Below, one piece after another: positions 51,247 through 58,481 of a DNA stretch of 64,000 bases. Each line of letters starts with the position of its first letter. The stretch's first letter is position 1. Source of the DNA: Sandaracinus amylolyticus (GTDB lineage Bacteria; Myxococcota_A; Polyangia; Polyangiales; Sandaracinaceae); contig NZ_CP070225.1 in the NCBI RefSeq assembly GCF_021631985.1, positions 4,836,001-4,900,000 on the forward strand. Reading direction: 5' to 3'. A program made the translations under genes and the position numbers. The notes below the pieces were generated by a model. The model searched no databases. It had not been told where the DNA came from and saw only the letters and a program-made list of their open reading frames with translations.

Positions 51247-51321
51247 AACGGCGACGCGCGGCGTTCGCGCGGCTCCCGACGCTGCACCCGACGGAAGCGG
51301 GTCGGACCGCGTGCATGCGTC

Positions 51322-51327
51322 TACACT
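51322..51327 (+). promoter_or_regulatory. putative -10 element of a leaderless transcript
   Basis: TACACT, 6 nt before the GTG at 51334; no ribosome site. Confidence 0.5.
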
Positions 51328-51333
51328 GCGCGC

Positions 51334-52611
51334 GTGCTTCGCCGTGCGATCTTCCTGATCTCCTTCCTGCTCGCTGCGTGTGGCGAGTCTCCGAGCGACG
51401 ACGTCGACGCGGGCGTCGATGCGTCGTCTCCTCCGCCTCCGCCGCGCGATGCGGGCCCCGCGCTCTGTCCGCGCGAAGGGCCGCTCGACGCGCAGGTGCC
51501 GCTGCGCTCGATCGATCTCTGCGCCGACGGGATCGTGCCGAGCGGGCTCGGGCTCCGGTGGCAGCGGCAGGCGCAGTTCTTCGCGCAGGCCGCGATCGCG
51601 CTCGACCTCACCGACAACGTGCCCGCGGGCTGTCCGCGCGGCGCCGCGATCCGCGGCGCGACCCTCGTGAGCGAGGCGAGCGCGGGCACGCTCGCCGAGC
51701 TGCCCGACGTCGGCGTCGCGCTCTTCGACTACCAGGTGATCGCCGCGAGCGAGGTCCCGCCGCCCGACGCCGGTGCACCGTCGGCGCGCACCGCGCGCGG
51801 GCTCGCGACGGTCGATCTCCCCTCGGGAGAGGCCGAGGGCGAGGCGTTCGCGCTGGTCGATCTCGCCGCGAGCGGGCTCGCGGGCGCGAGCGAGCTGGTG
51901 GTCGCGATCGACGGCTTCGATCTCACGACCGATCTGCCGCAGGGCAGCGAGTACCCGCCCTCGTGGCCCGCCGATCGCGGCTTCGCGATGCGCGCGCTCG
52001 GCATCGAGATCGTGAGCGCGACGCGCGACGACGACACGCTCTCGGTGCGGGTGCGCGCGCGCTTCGAGCCCGGCGAGCTGCAGCGCGCGGTGCTCTACGA
52101 GGGCCACGATCTCGCGTCGCGCGTGGTGCGCCGTCGCGCCGCGGTGCGCTTCGTGGTGATCGCGTCGGACGTCGCACCGGCGCGCGGCAGCGTCTCGTAT
52201 CGCTACGCCTCGGAGCGCAGCCTGCCGCTCCAGGGCGGCGCGCCGTGCGGACCGACGCCCGACGAGATGGCGCTCGCGATCGACGGCGCCGATGGCGTCG
52301 AGCACGGGGTCGCGGCGATCACGCGCTTCGAGATCGCGATGTGGCCCGACGCCGAGCGTGATGGTGATCTGCTGCGCGAGATCTCGGTGCGCCTCGAGGA
52401 TCTCGTCTACGACGCGGCGAGCGGCACCGCGGCGATGCGCGCGCGCGGCTACGCGTCGAACGAGGGCCCGCTGCCGCGGCGCGGGATGGACGCGCAGGTC
52501 GAGATCGACGTCGCGCTCGCGCAGTGGAGCGGGGGTGGCGAGGTTCGGAGGCTCTCGGTCGCAGCACCGATCGGCGAAGGCCCGACCGAGGCGGCGCTCC
52601 CGATGGAGTGA
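51334..52611 (+). CDS. lipoprotein of unknown function
   Basis: 425 residues. Signal MLRRAIFLISFLLAAC (lipobox Cys16), Pro/Asp-rich linker, then mostly beta structure with repeated IDGFDLTTD/AIDGADGVEHG-like strands and few Cys. No known domain. GTG start with TACACT 6 nt upstream. Followed by a hairpin that may end its transcript, then a CapA-like gene with its own box. Confidence 0.75.
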   Translation: MLRRAIFLISFLLAACGESPSDDVDAGVDASSPPPPPRDAGPALCPREGPLDAQVPLRSIDLCADGIVPSGLGLRWQRQAQFFAQAAIALDLTDNVPAGCPRGAAIRGATLVSEASAGTLAELPDVGVALFDYQVIAASEVPPPDAGAPSARTARGLATVDLPSGEAEGEAFALVDLAASGLAGASELVVAIDGFDLTTDLPQGSEYPPSWPADRGFAMRALGIEIVSATRDDDTLSVRVRARFEPGELQRAVLYEGHDLASRVVRRRAAVRFVVIASDVAPARGSVSYRYASERSLPLQGGAPCGPTPDEMALAIDGADGVEHGVAAITRFEIAMWPDAERDGDLLREISVRLEDLVYDAASGTAAMRARGYASNEGPLPRRGMDAQVEIDVALAQWSGGGEVRRLSVAAPIGEGPTEAALPME

Positions 52612-52612
52612 T

Positions 52613-52636
52613 CGTCGCCGTCGGCGACGGTCGTTT
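52613..52636 (+). terminator. possible intrinsic terminator
   Basis: CGTCGCC (52613-52619) and GGCGACG (52623-52629) with a 3-nt loop, starting 2 nt after the stop codon and followed by GTCGTTT. The T run is short. Confidence 0.4.
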
Positions 52637-52662
52637 CCCGCGCCCCTCCCCGAGCGCCCCGG

Positions 52663-52668
52663 TATCCT
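52663..52668 (+). promoter_or_regulatory. putative -10 element of a leaderless transcript
   Basis: TATCCT, 7 nt before the GTG at 52676; the same hexamer as at 14241. Confidence 0.45.
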
Positions 52669-52675
52669 CCACGCC

Positions 52676-53812
52676 GTGCGTCGGGGCTCGTGGATCGCGT
52701 TCTTGATCGCGTGGTCGCTCGCGGGTTGGGCGGGCGCACAGTCGCGCTCGGCAGCGCGCGCGGTGACGATCGGCGGCAGCGGCGATCTCCTGCTGCACCT
52801 GCGGGTGATCGCAGCCGCCGGATATGCCGAGCACGGGTGGGACTCGGTGCTCGGCTCGCTCTCGTCGATCGTCACGCCCGACGAGATCGCGTTCGCGAAC
52901 CTCGAGACACCGCTCTCGATGGAGCGCCCGCCCGAGACCGGCAGCCCTCCGATCCTCGGCGCGCCCGCCGAGGCTGCGCCCGCGCTGGCGCGCGCCGGGA
53001 TCGACGTGCTCAGCGTCGCGAACAACCACGCCTACGATCAGCGCGCGACCGGGCTCGCGCGCACCATCGCAGCGGTGCGCGGCGCGGGCATGGGCGCGAT
53101 CGGCGCCGGCCCGACGATCGACGATGCGCTCGCGGCGCACGTGATCGAGCGCGGCGGGCTGCGCGTCGCGTTCGTCGCGCTCACCGATCACATCAACTCG
53201 GGCCCCGGCTCCGAGGCGCCGGTCAGCGTGATCGCGCGCTGGGAGGACGACGCGGTCGTCGCCGCGGCGCTCGAGCGCGCACGACGCGACGCCGACGTGC
53301 TCGTCGTCTCGGTGCACTGGAGCCACGACTTCTTCGATCACCCGAGCAGCGGCCAGCGCCGTCGCGCGCGCTTCCTCGTGGAGCACGGCGCCGATCTGAT
53401 CCTCGCGCACGGCCCGCACGTGCTGCACGACGTGGAGCGGCTGCCCTCGCCACGCGGCGACGCGCTCTGCGCGTACTCGCTGGGCAACCTCCTGTCGAAC
53501 CAGGGGATGCGCTACCGCGTCACGCGCCCCGAGGTCGAGGGCGCGCACCCCGCGACGATCCTCCCGGGCACGCGCGACGGTGTGTGGCTGCGGACGCGCA
53601 TCGAGGTGCAGGACGGCCGCGTGCGCATCGCGCGGGTCGAGGGCGTGCCGCTCTACACGTTCAACAACTACTTCGCGCGCGTCGCGCGGCAGACCCGTCA
53701 GGAAGAGATCCGGATCGCGCTGCTGCGGGACGTGCAGGACGAGGCGCTGCGCGAGGAGCGCCGGAGCGCGATCGCGAGGGCGCTGGGCGACGTCGTGACG
53801 CTGCTCGAGTGA
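52676..53812 (+). CDS. CapA-family (poly-gamma-glutamate type) metallophosphatase-like protein
   Basis: 378 residues. Signal peptide (about 1-21), then a CapA/PGA_cap-type calcineurin-like fold: GGSGDLLLHLR, FANLETPLS, SVANNHAYDQRATGLART, VSVHWSHDFFDHPSSGQRR, LAHGPHVLHDVERL, YSLGNLLSNQG. These segments carry the metal ligands of the fold. Members act in capsule polyglutamate synthesis or as periplasmic phosphatases; no capB/capC neighbours are seen, so a stand-alone envelope role is likely. GTG start with TATCCT 7 nt upstream. Confidence 0.85.
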   Translation: MRRGSWIAFLIAWSLAGWAGAQSRSAARAVTIGGSGDLLLHLRVIAAAGYAEHGWDSVLGSLSSIVTPDEIAFANLETPLSMERPPETGSPPILGAPAEAAPALARAGIDVLSVANNHAYDQRATGLARTIAAVRGAGMGAIGAGPTIDDALAAHVIERGGLRVAFVALTDHINSGPGSEAPVSVIARWEDDAVVAAALERARRDADVLVVSVHWSHDFFDHPSSGQRRRARFLVEHGADLILAHGPHVLHDVERLPSPRGDALCAYSLGNLLSNQGMRYRVTRPEVEGAHPATILPGTRDGVWLRTRIEVQDGRVRIARVEGVPLYTFNNYFARVARQTRQEEIRIALLRDVQDEALREERRSAIARALGDVVTLLE

Positions 53813-53823
53813 GCGCGGCTCAG

Positions 53824-54166
53824 ACATCGGCTCGCCCGCAGGTCCCTACCGTCCGCGCGCTCACGTCCGGGACCCGCGGGACGAGCACTCCGGCAAGGAA
53901 CAAAAATCGGCTCGCCCGCAGGTCCCTACCGTCCGCGCGCTTCGCGCGCTCACGTCCGGGACCCGCGGGACGAGCACTCCGGCAAGGAACAAAAATCGGC
54001 TCGCCCGCAGGTCCCTACCGTCCGCGCGCTTCGCGCGCTCACGTCCGGGACCCGCGGGACGAGCACTCCGGCAAGGAACAAAAATCGGCTCGCCCGCAGG
54101 TCCCTACCGTCCGCGCGCTTCGCGCGCTCCCGTCCGGACCCGCGGGACGAGCACTCCGGCAAGGAA
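53824..54166. repeat. family 1 palindromic repeat, four tandem copies (89-bp period)
   Basis: Copies about 53824-53899 (short), 53901-53989, 53990-54078 and 54079-54166. Each reads CAAAAATCGGCTCGCCCGC, an outer arm GGTCCC, ACCGTCC, GCGCGC-TTC-GCGCGC, ACGTCC, the opposite arm GGGACC, then GAGCACTCCGGCAAGG. The nested arms make a long hairpin. The last copy ends just before the stop codon (54167-54169) of the next minus-strand gene. Period not a multiple of three and no unique spacers. Confidence 0.92.
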
Positions 54167-55087
54167 TCAGCGGGCCCGGTAGGTGAAGCGCCACGTGCGG
54201 ATCTCGAGCTCCTCGATCTGACGGGTCGCTCCACCGACGGGGATCGCGTAGCGCCGTCGGGTGCGGACCTCGCAGCGATGCGGCAGGAGCGTGCGCGGCT
54301 CGGTCACGAGCACCGCGTCCATGCTCATCTCGAGGCTGCCGAGCCCCGCGGCTTCGGCGATCCGCGCGAGCGCCGCGGGATCGGGCACCGTGCGCATCGT
54401 GACCTCGGCGCAGCGATCCGGCGCGTCGCCGTCGAAGCAGGGCAGCGTGCGCACCATCTGCAGCGTCCCGCGCTGCGACACGCGCACGCCGGACACGATC
54501 AGCTCGGACGCGCCCGTCGCCTCGACGCTGCGTCCCGGCACCAGCGAACGCGACGCGAGCGACGCGAGCATCATCTCGATCGTCGACCTCGCGCTCGCCT
54601 CGAGCGCGCGATCGCTCGACCACGCGCCCGACACCATCTCCCAGAGCGGCCCCGCGCGGGTCTCCTCCGGCAGCGCGCTCGCCACCGCGGACTCGATCGC
54701 CCGGCGCGAGCCGCCGGGATCGACGAGCGCGCCGACGCCGCCCGTGCGCGTGAGCGTCGCCGACGGCAGGTACATCGTCGCGACGAGCGCAGCGTGGAGC
54801 GCGTCCTCGGCCATGCGCTCGCGGATCGGCGCGAGCGAGAGATCGCGCGAGGTGAGCGTCGTCGTGCCCGCAGCGCGCGTGACGGTCATCGAGAAGCGCG
54901 CTTCGGACGAGATGGTCGAGCCGCGGAACGGATTCTGGATGACGCGCGACGCCACGACCGTCGCCTCCGCTCCGGCGGGCCAGTCGAGCACGAACGTCGT
55001 CTCCGCGGGCGTCGCGGCGCGCTGCGCCGTCGCGATCGACGAGACCGACACGATCCACACGAGCACCATCCGAGCGACGAGACGCAT
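54167..55087 (-). CDS. secreted protein of unknown function
   Basis: 306 residues. Signal peptide MRLVARMVLVWIVSVSSIATA, then beta-rich sequence with only three Cys and no catalytic motif; Thr/Ser-rich with strands such as TTLTSRDLSLAPIRERMAED. ATG 55087 is chosen because the signal begins there and TACGGT lies 9 nt upstream. Its stop abuts the four-copy repeat array. Confidence 0.72.
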   Translation of the reverse strand: MRLVARMVLVWIVSVSSIATAQRAATPAETTFVLDWPAGAEATVVASRVIQNPFRGSTISSEARFSMTVTRAAGTTTLTSRDLSLAPIRERMAEDALHAALVATMYLPSATLTRTGGVGALVDPGGSRRAIESAVASALPEETRAGPLWEMVSGAWSSDRALEASARSTIEMMLASLASRSLVPGRSVEATGASELIVSGVRVSQRGTLQMVRTLPCFDGDAPDRCAEVTMRTVPDPAALARIAEAAGLGSLEMSMDAVLVTEPRTLLPHRCEVRTRRRYAIPVGGATRQIEELEIRTWRFTYRAR

Positions 55088-55096
55088 GCGGCCCGG

Positions 55097-55102
55097 ACCG
55101 TA
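55097..55102 (-). promoter_or_regulatory. putative -10 element of a leaderless transcript
   Basis: Minus-strand TACGGT, 9 nt before the ATG at 55087; no ribosome site. Confidence 0.5.
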
Positions 55103-55168
55103 GTACGAGCGCGCAGCGACCGCATGCGCGGCGAGAGGCAGTGCCACCGTGGCACTCGGCGAGATCGA

Positions 55169-56110
55169 TCAAGGCTTCGACGTCGGGGCGCCCTGCACGA
55201 CGGGCGTGGGCGCTCGCGAGACGTCCCGGCGGCCCCCGGCCGCCAGCAACCCCTGCACCCACTCGAGGAACACGCGCACCTTGGGCGCTGCGCCGCGTCC
55301 GCGCGCGTAGAGCGCGTGCACCGGGCGCGGCGGGCACTCGTGCTCGACGAGCACCGCCTCGAGCGCGCCGCTCGCGAGGTCTTCGGCGACCTCCAGCGCG
55401 AACATGTACACGAGGCCGTGCCCGGCGAGCGCGGCTTCGCGCTGCGCGTCGGTGCTGTTCGTATGAAGGCGCCCCTTCACGTCCATCGTGCGGCCGTCGC
55501 GGAACGGCCATGGCAGCGGTGCGCCGTCCACGAGGAAGCCGATGGTCGTGTGCTCGCCGAGCTCGTCGGGCGTGTGCGGCCGACCTCGCCGCGCGAAGTA
55601 GCTGGGCGCGCCGACGATCGCCAGGCGCAGCTCGCCGAGCGTTCGCGAGACCAGCTCGCTCGGTCGCGGCGCGGCCATGCGCAGCGTGACGTCGATGCCC
55701 TCGGCGACCGGATCGATGAGGTGGTCGCGCGCAGTGAGATCGACCGAGAGATCGGGATAGGCGTCGAGGAACGAGGGGAGCGCGCGGCTCAAGAGGAAGC
55801 GCGAGACCGAGACCGGCGCGTCGACGCGGATCCGACCGCGCGGCGCCGCGCGCGCGCGCCCGATCGTCGCTTCGGCCTCGGCGAGATCGGCGAGGATGCG
55901 CGTGCAGCGCGCGTGGTAGGCGGCGCCTTCGTCGGTGAGCGCGAGGCTCCGCGTGGTGCGCTGGAGGAGCCGCACGCCGAGCCGCTGCTCGAGCCGGCCG
56001 ACGACGCGGCTCACGCCCGAGGGCGTCAGGCCGAGCGATCGCGCGGCCCGCGTGAAGCTGCGCGCGTCGACGACGCGGACGAACACCTCGATCTCGCCGA
56101 ACGCGCTCAC
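55169..56110 (-). CDS. LysR-family transcriptional regulator
   Basis: 313 residues. N-terminal winged helix-turn-helix (about 3-62: FVRVVDARSFTRAARSLGLT, LEQRLGVRLLQRTTRSL), then the two-lobed effector-binding domain (about 90-295). This sequence resembles the AaeR/DmlR-type subgroup. GTG start with AGGGTGAG upstream. Divergently placed 94 bp from the beta-lactamase-fold gene, the classic LysR arrangement, so that gene is its likely target. Confidence 0.92.
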   Translation of the reverse strand: MSAFGEIEVFVRVVDARSFTRAARSLGLTPSGVSRVVGRLEQRLGVRLLQRTTRSLALTDEGAAYHARCTRILADLAEAEATIGRARAAPRGRIRVDAPVSVSRFLLSRALPSFLDAYPDLSVDLTARDHLIDPVAEGIDVTLRMAAPRPSELVSRTLGELRLAIVGAPSYFARRGRPHTPDELGEHTTIGFLVDGAPLPWPFRDGRTMDVKGRLHTNSTDAQREAALAGHGLVYMFALEVAEDLASGALEAVLVEHECPPRPVHALYARGRGAAPKVRVFLEWVQGLLAAGGRRDVSRAPTPVVQGAPTSKP

Positions 56111-56204
56111 GCGCTCACCCTGGGCAATTCGTGACGCGGCGGCAACGGTGCGATGCGCCGCGGCTCGCTACTCGGGGCCTGCGGCAACCGCCAGAGTCGC
56201 TCGC

Positions 56205-57329
56205 ATGAACGACGTTTCCTCTCGACTCGATCTCGTCCTCTCGCGCGCGGTCCGCGAGCAGCGTGTGGTCGGCGCGATCGCGCGCGTGGTGCGACGCGGC
56301 GAGGTGATCTATCGCCGGGCCGTGGGCCTCGCCGATCGCGAGGCGGGCCGCGCGATGACGCCCGAGACGCCGCACCGGTTGGCGTCGCTCACCAAGCCCG
56401 TGACCTCCGTCGCGGCGCTCGCGCTCGTGGAGCGCGGGGTGCTCGCGCTCGAGGCGCCGGTCACGCGCTGGCTGCCCGACTTCCGTCCGCGCTTCGGAGA
56501 GGCGACGCCGGCGATCACGCTCCACCAGCTGCTCACGCACACCAGCGGTCTCGGCTACGGGTTCCTCGAGGCGCCCGACGGTCCGTACCACCGCGCGCGC
56601 GTGTCGGACGGGCTCGATCAGCCGGGGCTCTCGATCGACGAGAACTTGAGGAGGCTCGCGGGCGTGCCGCTGCGCGCGTCGCCGGGCACCGAGTTCCACT
56701 ACTCGCTCTCGAGCGACGTCCTCGGCGCGGTCATCGAGCGCGCCACCGGCGCGCGGCTGCCCGAGGTGATCGCCGAGCTCGTGACCGGGCCCCTGGGTCT
56801 CGAGACGCTCGGGTTCCGTGCGCTCGAGGGGCTCGCGGTTCCCTACGCCGAGGGCAAGCCGCCGTTCGTGATCCGCGAAGACGAGCCGGTGACGTTCTTC
56901 GGGCCGTTCGCGGTGTCGTTCGCACCGCGGCGTGCGCTCGTCCCGAGCTCGTACGCGTCGGGCGGCGCGGGGATGACCGGGACGATCGACGAGTTCGGGA
57001 AGCTCCTCGAGGCGCTGCGGATGGCGGCGCTGCCGTCGCTGTCGCGCGCGTCGATCGAGACGATGTGGAGCGATCGGATCGCGCCGATCGATTCGCCGAC
57101 CCTCGGTGAGGGATACGGGTACGGCTACGGCGCGTCGGTGCTCCGCGATCCGGTCGCCGCGCGCTCGCCGCTCTCACGCGGGGCAGTGCGGTGGGGCGGC
57201 GCGTACGGTCACTCGTGGTTCGTGGATCGCGCGAGCGAGACGTCGTCGGTGCTGCTCACGAACACGGCGTTCGAGGGGATGACGGGGCGGCTGCGCGACG
57301 AGGTGGAAGAGGCGGTGATCGGAGGGTGA
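56205..57329 (+). CDS. beta-lactamase-fold serine hydrolase (class C / esterase family VIII-like)
   Basis: 374 residues. Catalytic SxxK is S61-L-T-K64 in RLASLTKPVTS. The second motif is Y166-S-L in FHYSLSSDVLG, and the third is HSWF-containing GGAYGHSWFVD in place of KTG. No signal peptide, so cytoplasmic; family VIII esterases and lovastatin-type hydrolases share this. Probably an esterase or amidase rather than an antibiotic-destroying enzyme. Regulated, by inference, by the divergent LysR protein. Confidence 0.88.
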   Translation: MNDVSSRLDLVLSRAVREQRVVGAIARVVRRGEVIYRRAVGLADREAGRAMTPETPHRLASLTKPVTSVAALALVERGVLALEAPVTRWLPDFRPRFGEATPAITLHQLLTHTSGLGYGFLEAPDGPYHRARVSDGLDQPGLSIDENLRRLAGVPLRASPGTEFHYSLSSDVLGAVIERATGARLPEVIAELVTGPLGLETLGFRALEGLAVPYAEGKPPFVIREDEPVTFFGPFAVSFAPRRALVPSSYASGGAGMTGTIDEFGKLLEALRMAALPSLSRASIETMWSDRIAPIDSPTLGEGYGYGYGASVLRDPVAARSPLSRGAVRWGGAYGHSWFVDRASETSSVLLTNTAFEGMTGRLRDEVEEAVIGG

Positions 57330-57436
57330 GCTCGGCGTCGACGGGCGCCTGCTCGATCGGGCTCCCGCGCCATGCGCTCGCTCTTCTTCGTCGCCATCGC
57401 TGACCCCGTGGTGAACGAGCGCGATGTCGCCGCCGC

Positions 57437-58402
57437 TCACGGCGCGACGATGCGGCCCGGCGCGCCGTTGAGCCCGTCGAGCGTGTGGCATCCGTTGCAG
57501 TCGCCGTTGCGCTGGGGCGTGCCCATCGCGCGCTCGCGACCCTGGTAGCGAACGCGCGCGGTGTACGGCGCCGCGATCGCCGTCGAGGAGCGGAAGTTGC
57601 CGACCCCGTTCGCCTGGATCGTCGTGACCACCCCGTTCGCGTCGGTGATCTCGACCACGAGCGGCTCGTCGGCGCTGCCCGCGAGCCCGTTGCAGTCGGT
57701 GGGCTCGTGCGCGCTCGGGAACACGGTGCCGGCGATCGTGAGGCGCGGTCCGTCGCCGCGGCTCGTGTGGCACGCGATGCACGCGGCGCCCGGGTGCATC
57801 TGCGACGAGCCGTTGTCGCCGCTCGTCCAGAACGTGCCCGACGTGCAGACCTCGGGCGTGTCGAAGGGATCGGTCGGGCCGGGCCCGGGATCGACGCACT
57901 CCTCGCGCGGTGCGCCCGCGGCGAGCCAGTCGTCGAGCGCGGTGAGATCGGCGACGCGCGGCGCCGGCGCGGGCGGCATCGGGCGCGCGTCGTCGCGCAT
58001 GCGCTGCGCCGAGAGCGCCGCGATCGTGAGCCCCGCGAAGCGCGAGGGCGCAACGAGATGGTCGTAGGCGACGAGCGGCATCGGCGCGCCGCCGACCGGC
58101 GTGCTCGCGTGGCAGCCGACGCACGGCGCGAGCACCGCGACGACCTCGCACGGGATGCCGCCCTCGGCCGGCGCGCTCGCGTCGACGACGGCGTCGGGTC
58201 CGGAGTCACCGGGAGGACCGTCGTCCCCAGCGTCGCCCGGAGCGCTCCGTGCGGCGTCGATCGGAGCAACGATCGCGGCGTCGCGCGCGCCGGCGTCGAA
58301 GCCGCTCTGTGGATCGCCTGGGAGCGTCCCGCTGATCTCGCCCACGCACGCGCCGAGGACCAGCGCGCCGACTCCGATCGACCACCCACTTCGCGTCGCC
58401 AT
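57437..58402 (-). CDS. triheme c-type cytochrome-like lipoprotein
   Basis: 321 residues. Signal with lipobox LGAC (Cys19), an Asp/Pro-rich linker to about 80, then three CxxCH haem-binding sites: C94-VG-C97-H98, C208-IA-C211-H212 and C302-NG-C305-H306. Between them a beta domain (about 218-295). Such multihaem lipoproteins may carry electrons at the outer membrane. ATG 58402 fits the signal; an upstream in-frame Met (58438) would give a second hydrophobic stretch. Divergent from the vWA gene over 79 bp. No other cytochrome genes are visible. Confidence 0.85.
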   Translation of the reverse strand: MATRSGWSIGVGALVLGACVGEISGTLPGDPQSGFDAGARDAAIVAPIDAARSAPGDAGDDGPPGDSGPDAVVDASAPAEGGIPCEVVAVLAPCVGCHASTPVGGAPMPLVAYDHLVAPSRFAGLTIAALSAQRMRDDARPMPPAPAPRVADLTALDDWLAAGAPREECVDPGPGPTDPFDTPEVCTSGTFWTSGDNGSSQMHPGAACIACHTSRGDGPRLTIAGTVFPSAHEPTDCNGLAGSADEPLVVEITDANGVVTTIQANGVGNFRSSTAIAAPYTARVRYQGRERAMGTPQRNGDCNGCHTLDGLNGAPGRIVAP

Positions 58403-58469
58403 GCGCGCGCACCCAGCAACAACGATGCTCACGAGCACGCGCGGACTCTCGACCCCGGCGCGCTCGCAC

Positions 58470-58475
58470 TACACT
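58470..58475 (+). promoter_or_regulatory. putative -10 element of a leaderless transcript
   Basis: TACACT, 6 nt before the GTG at 58482. TCGACC about 15 nt further upstream is a weak -35 candidate. Confidence 0.5.
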
Positions 58476-58481
58476 GCCGGC

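Noticed and set aside
53824-54166. CRISPR array
   Set aside because: Units are contiguous with no unique spacers, 89 bp long, and copies of the same element occur singly elsewhere.
56205-57329. Antibiotic-resistance beta-lactamase
   Set aside because: No signal peptide and the KTG box is replaced by HSW-type sequence; closer to esterase-type serine hydrolases.
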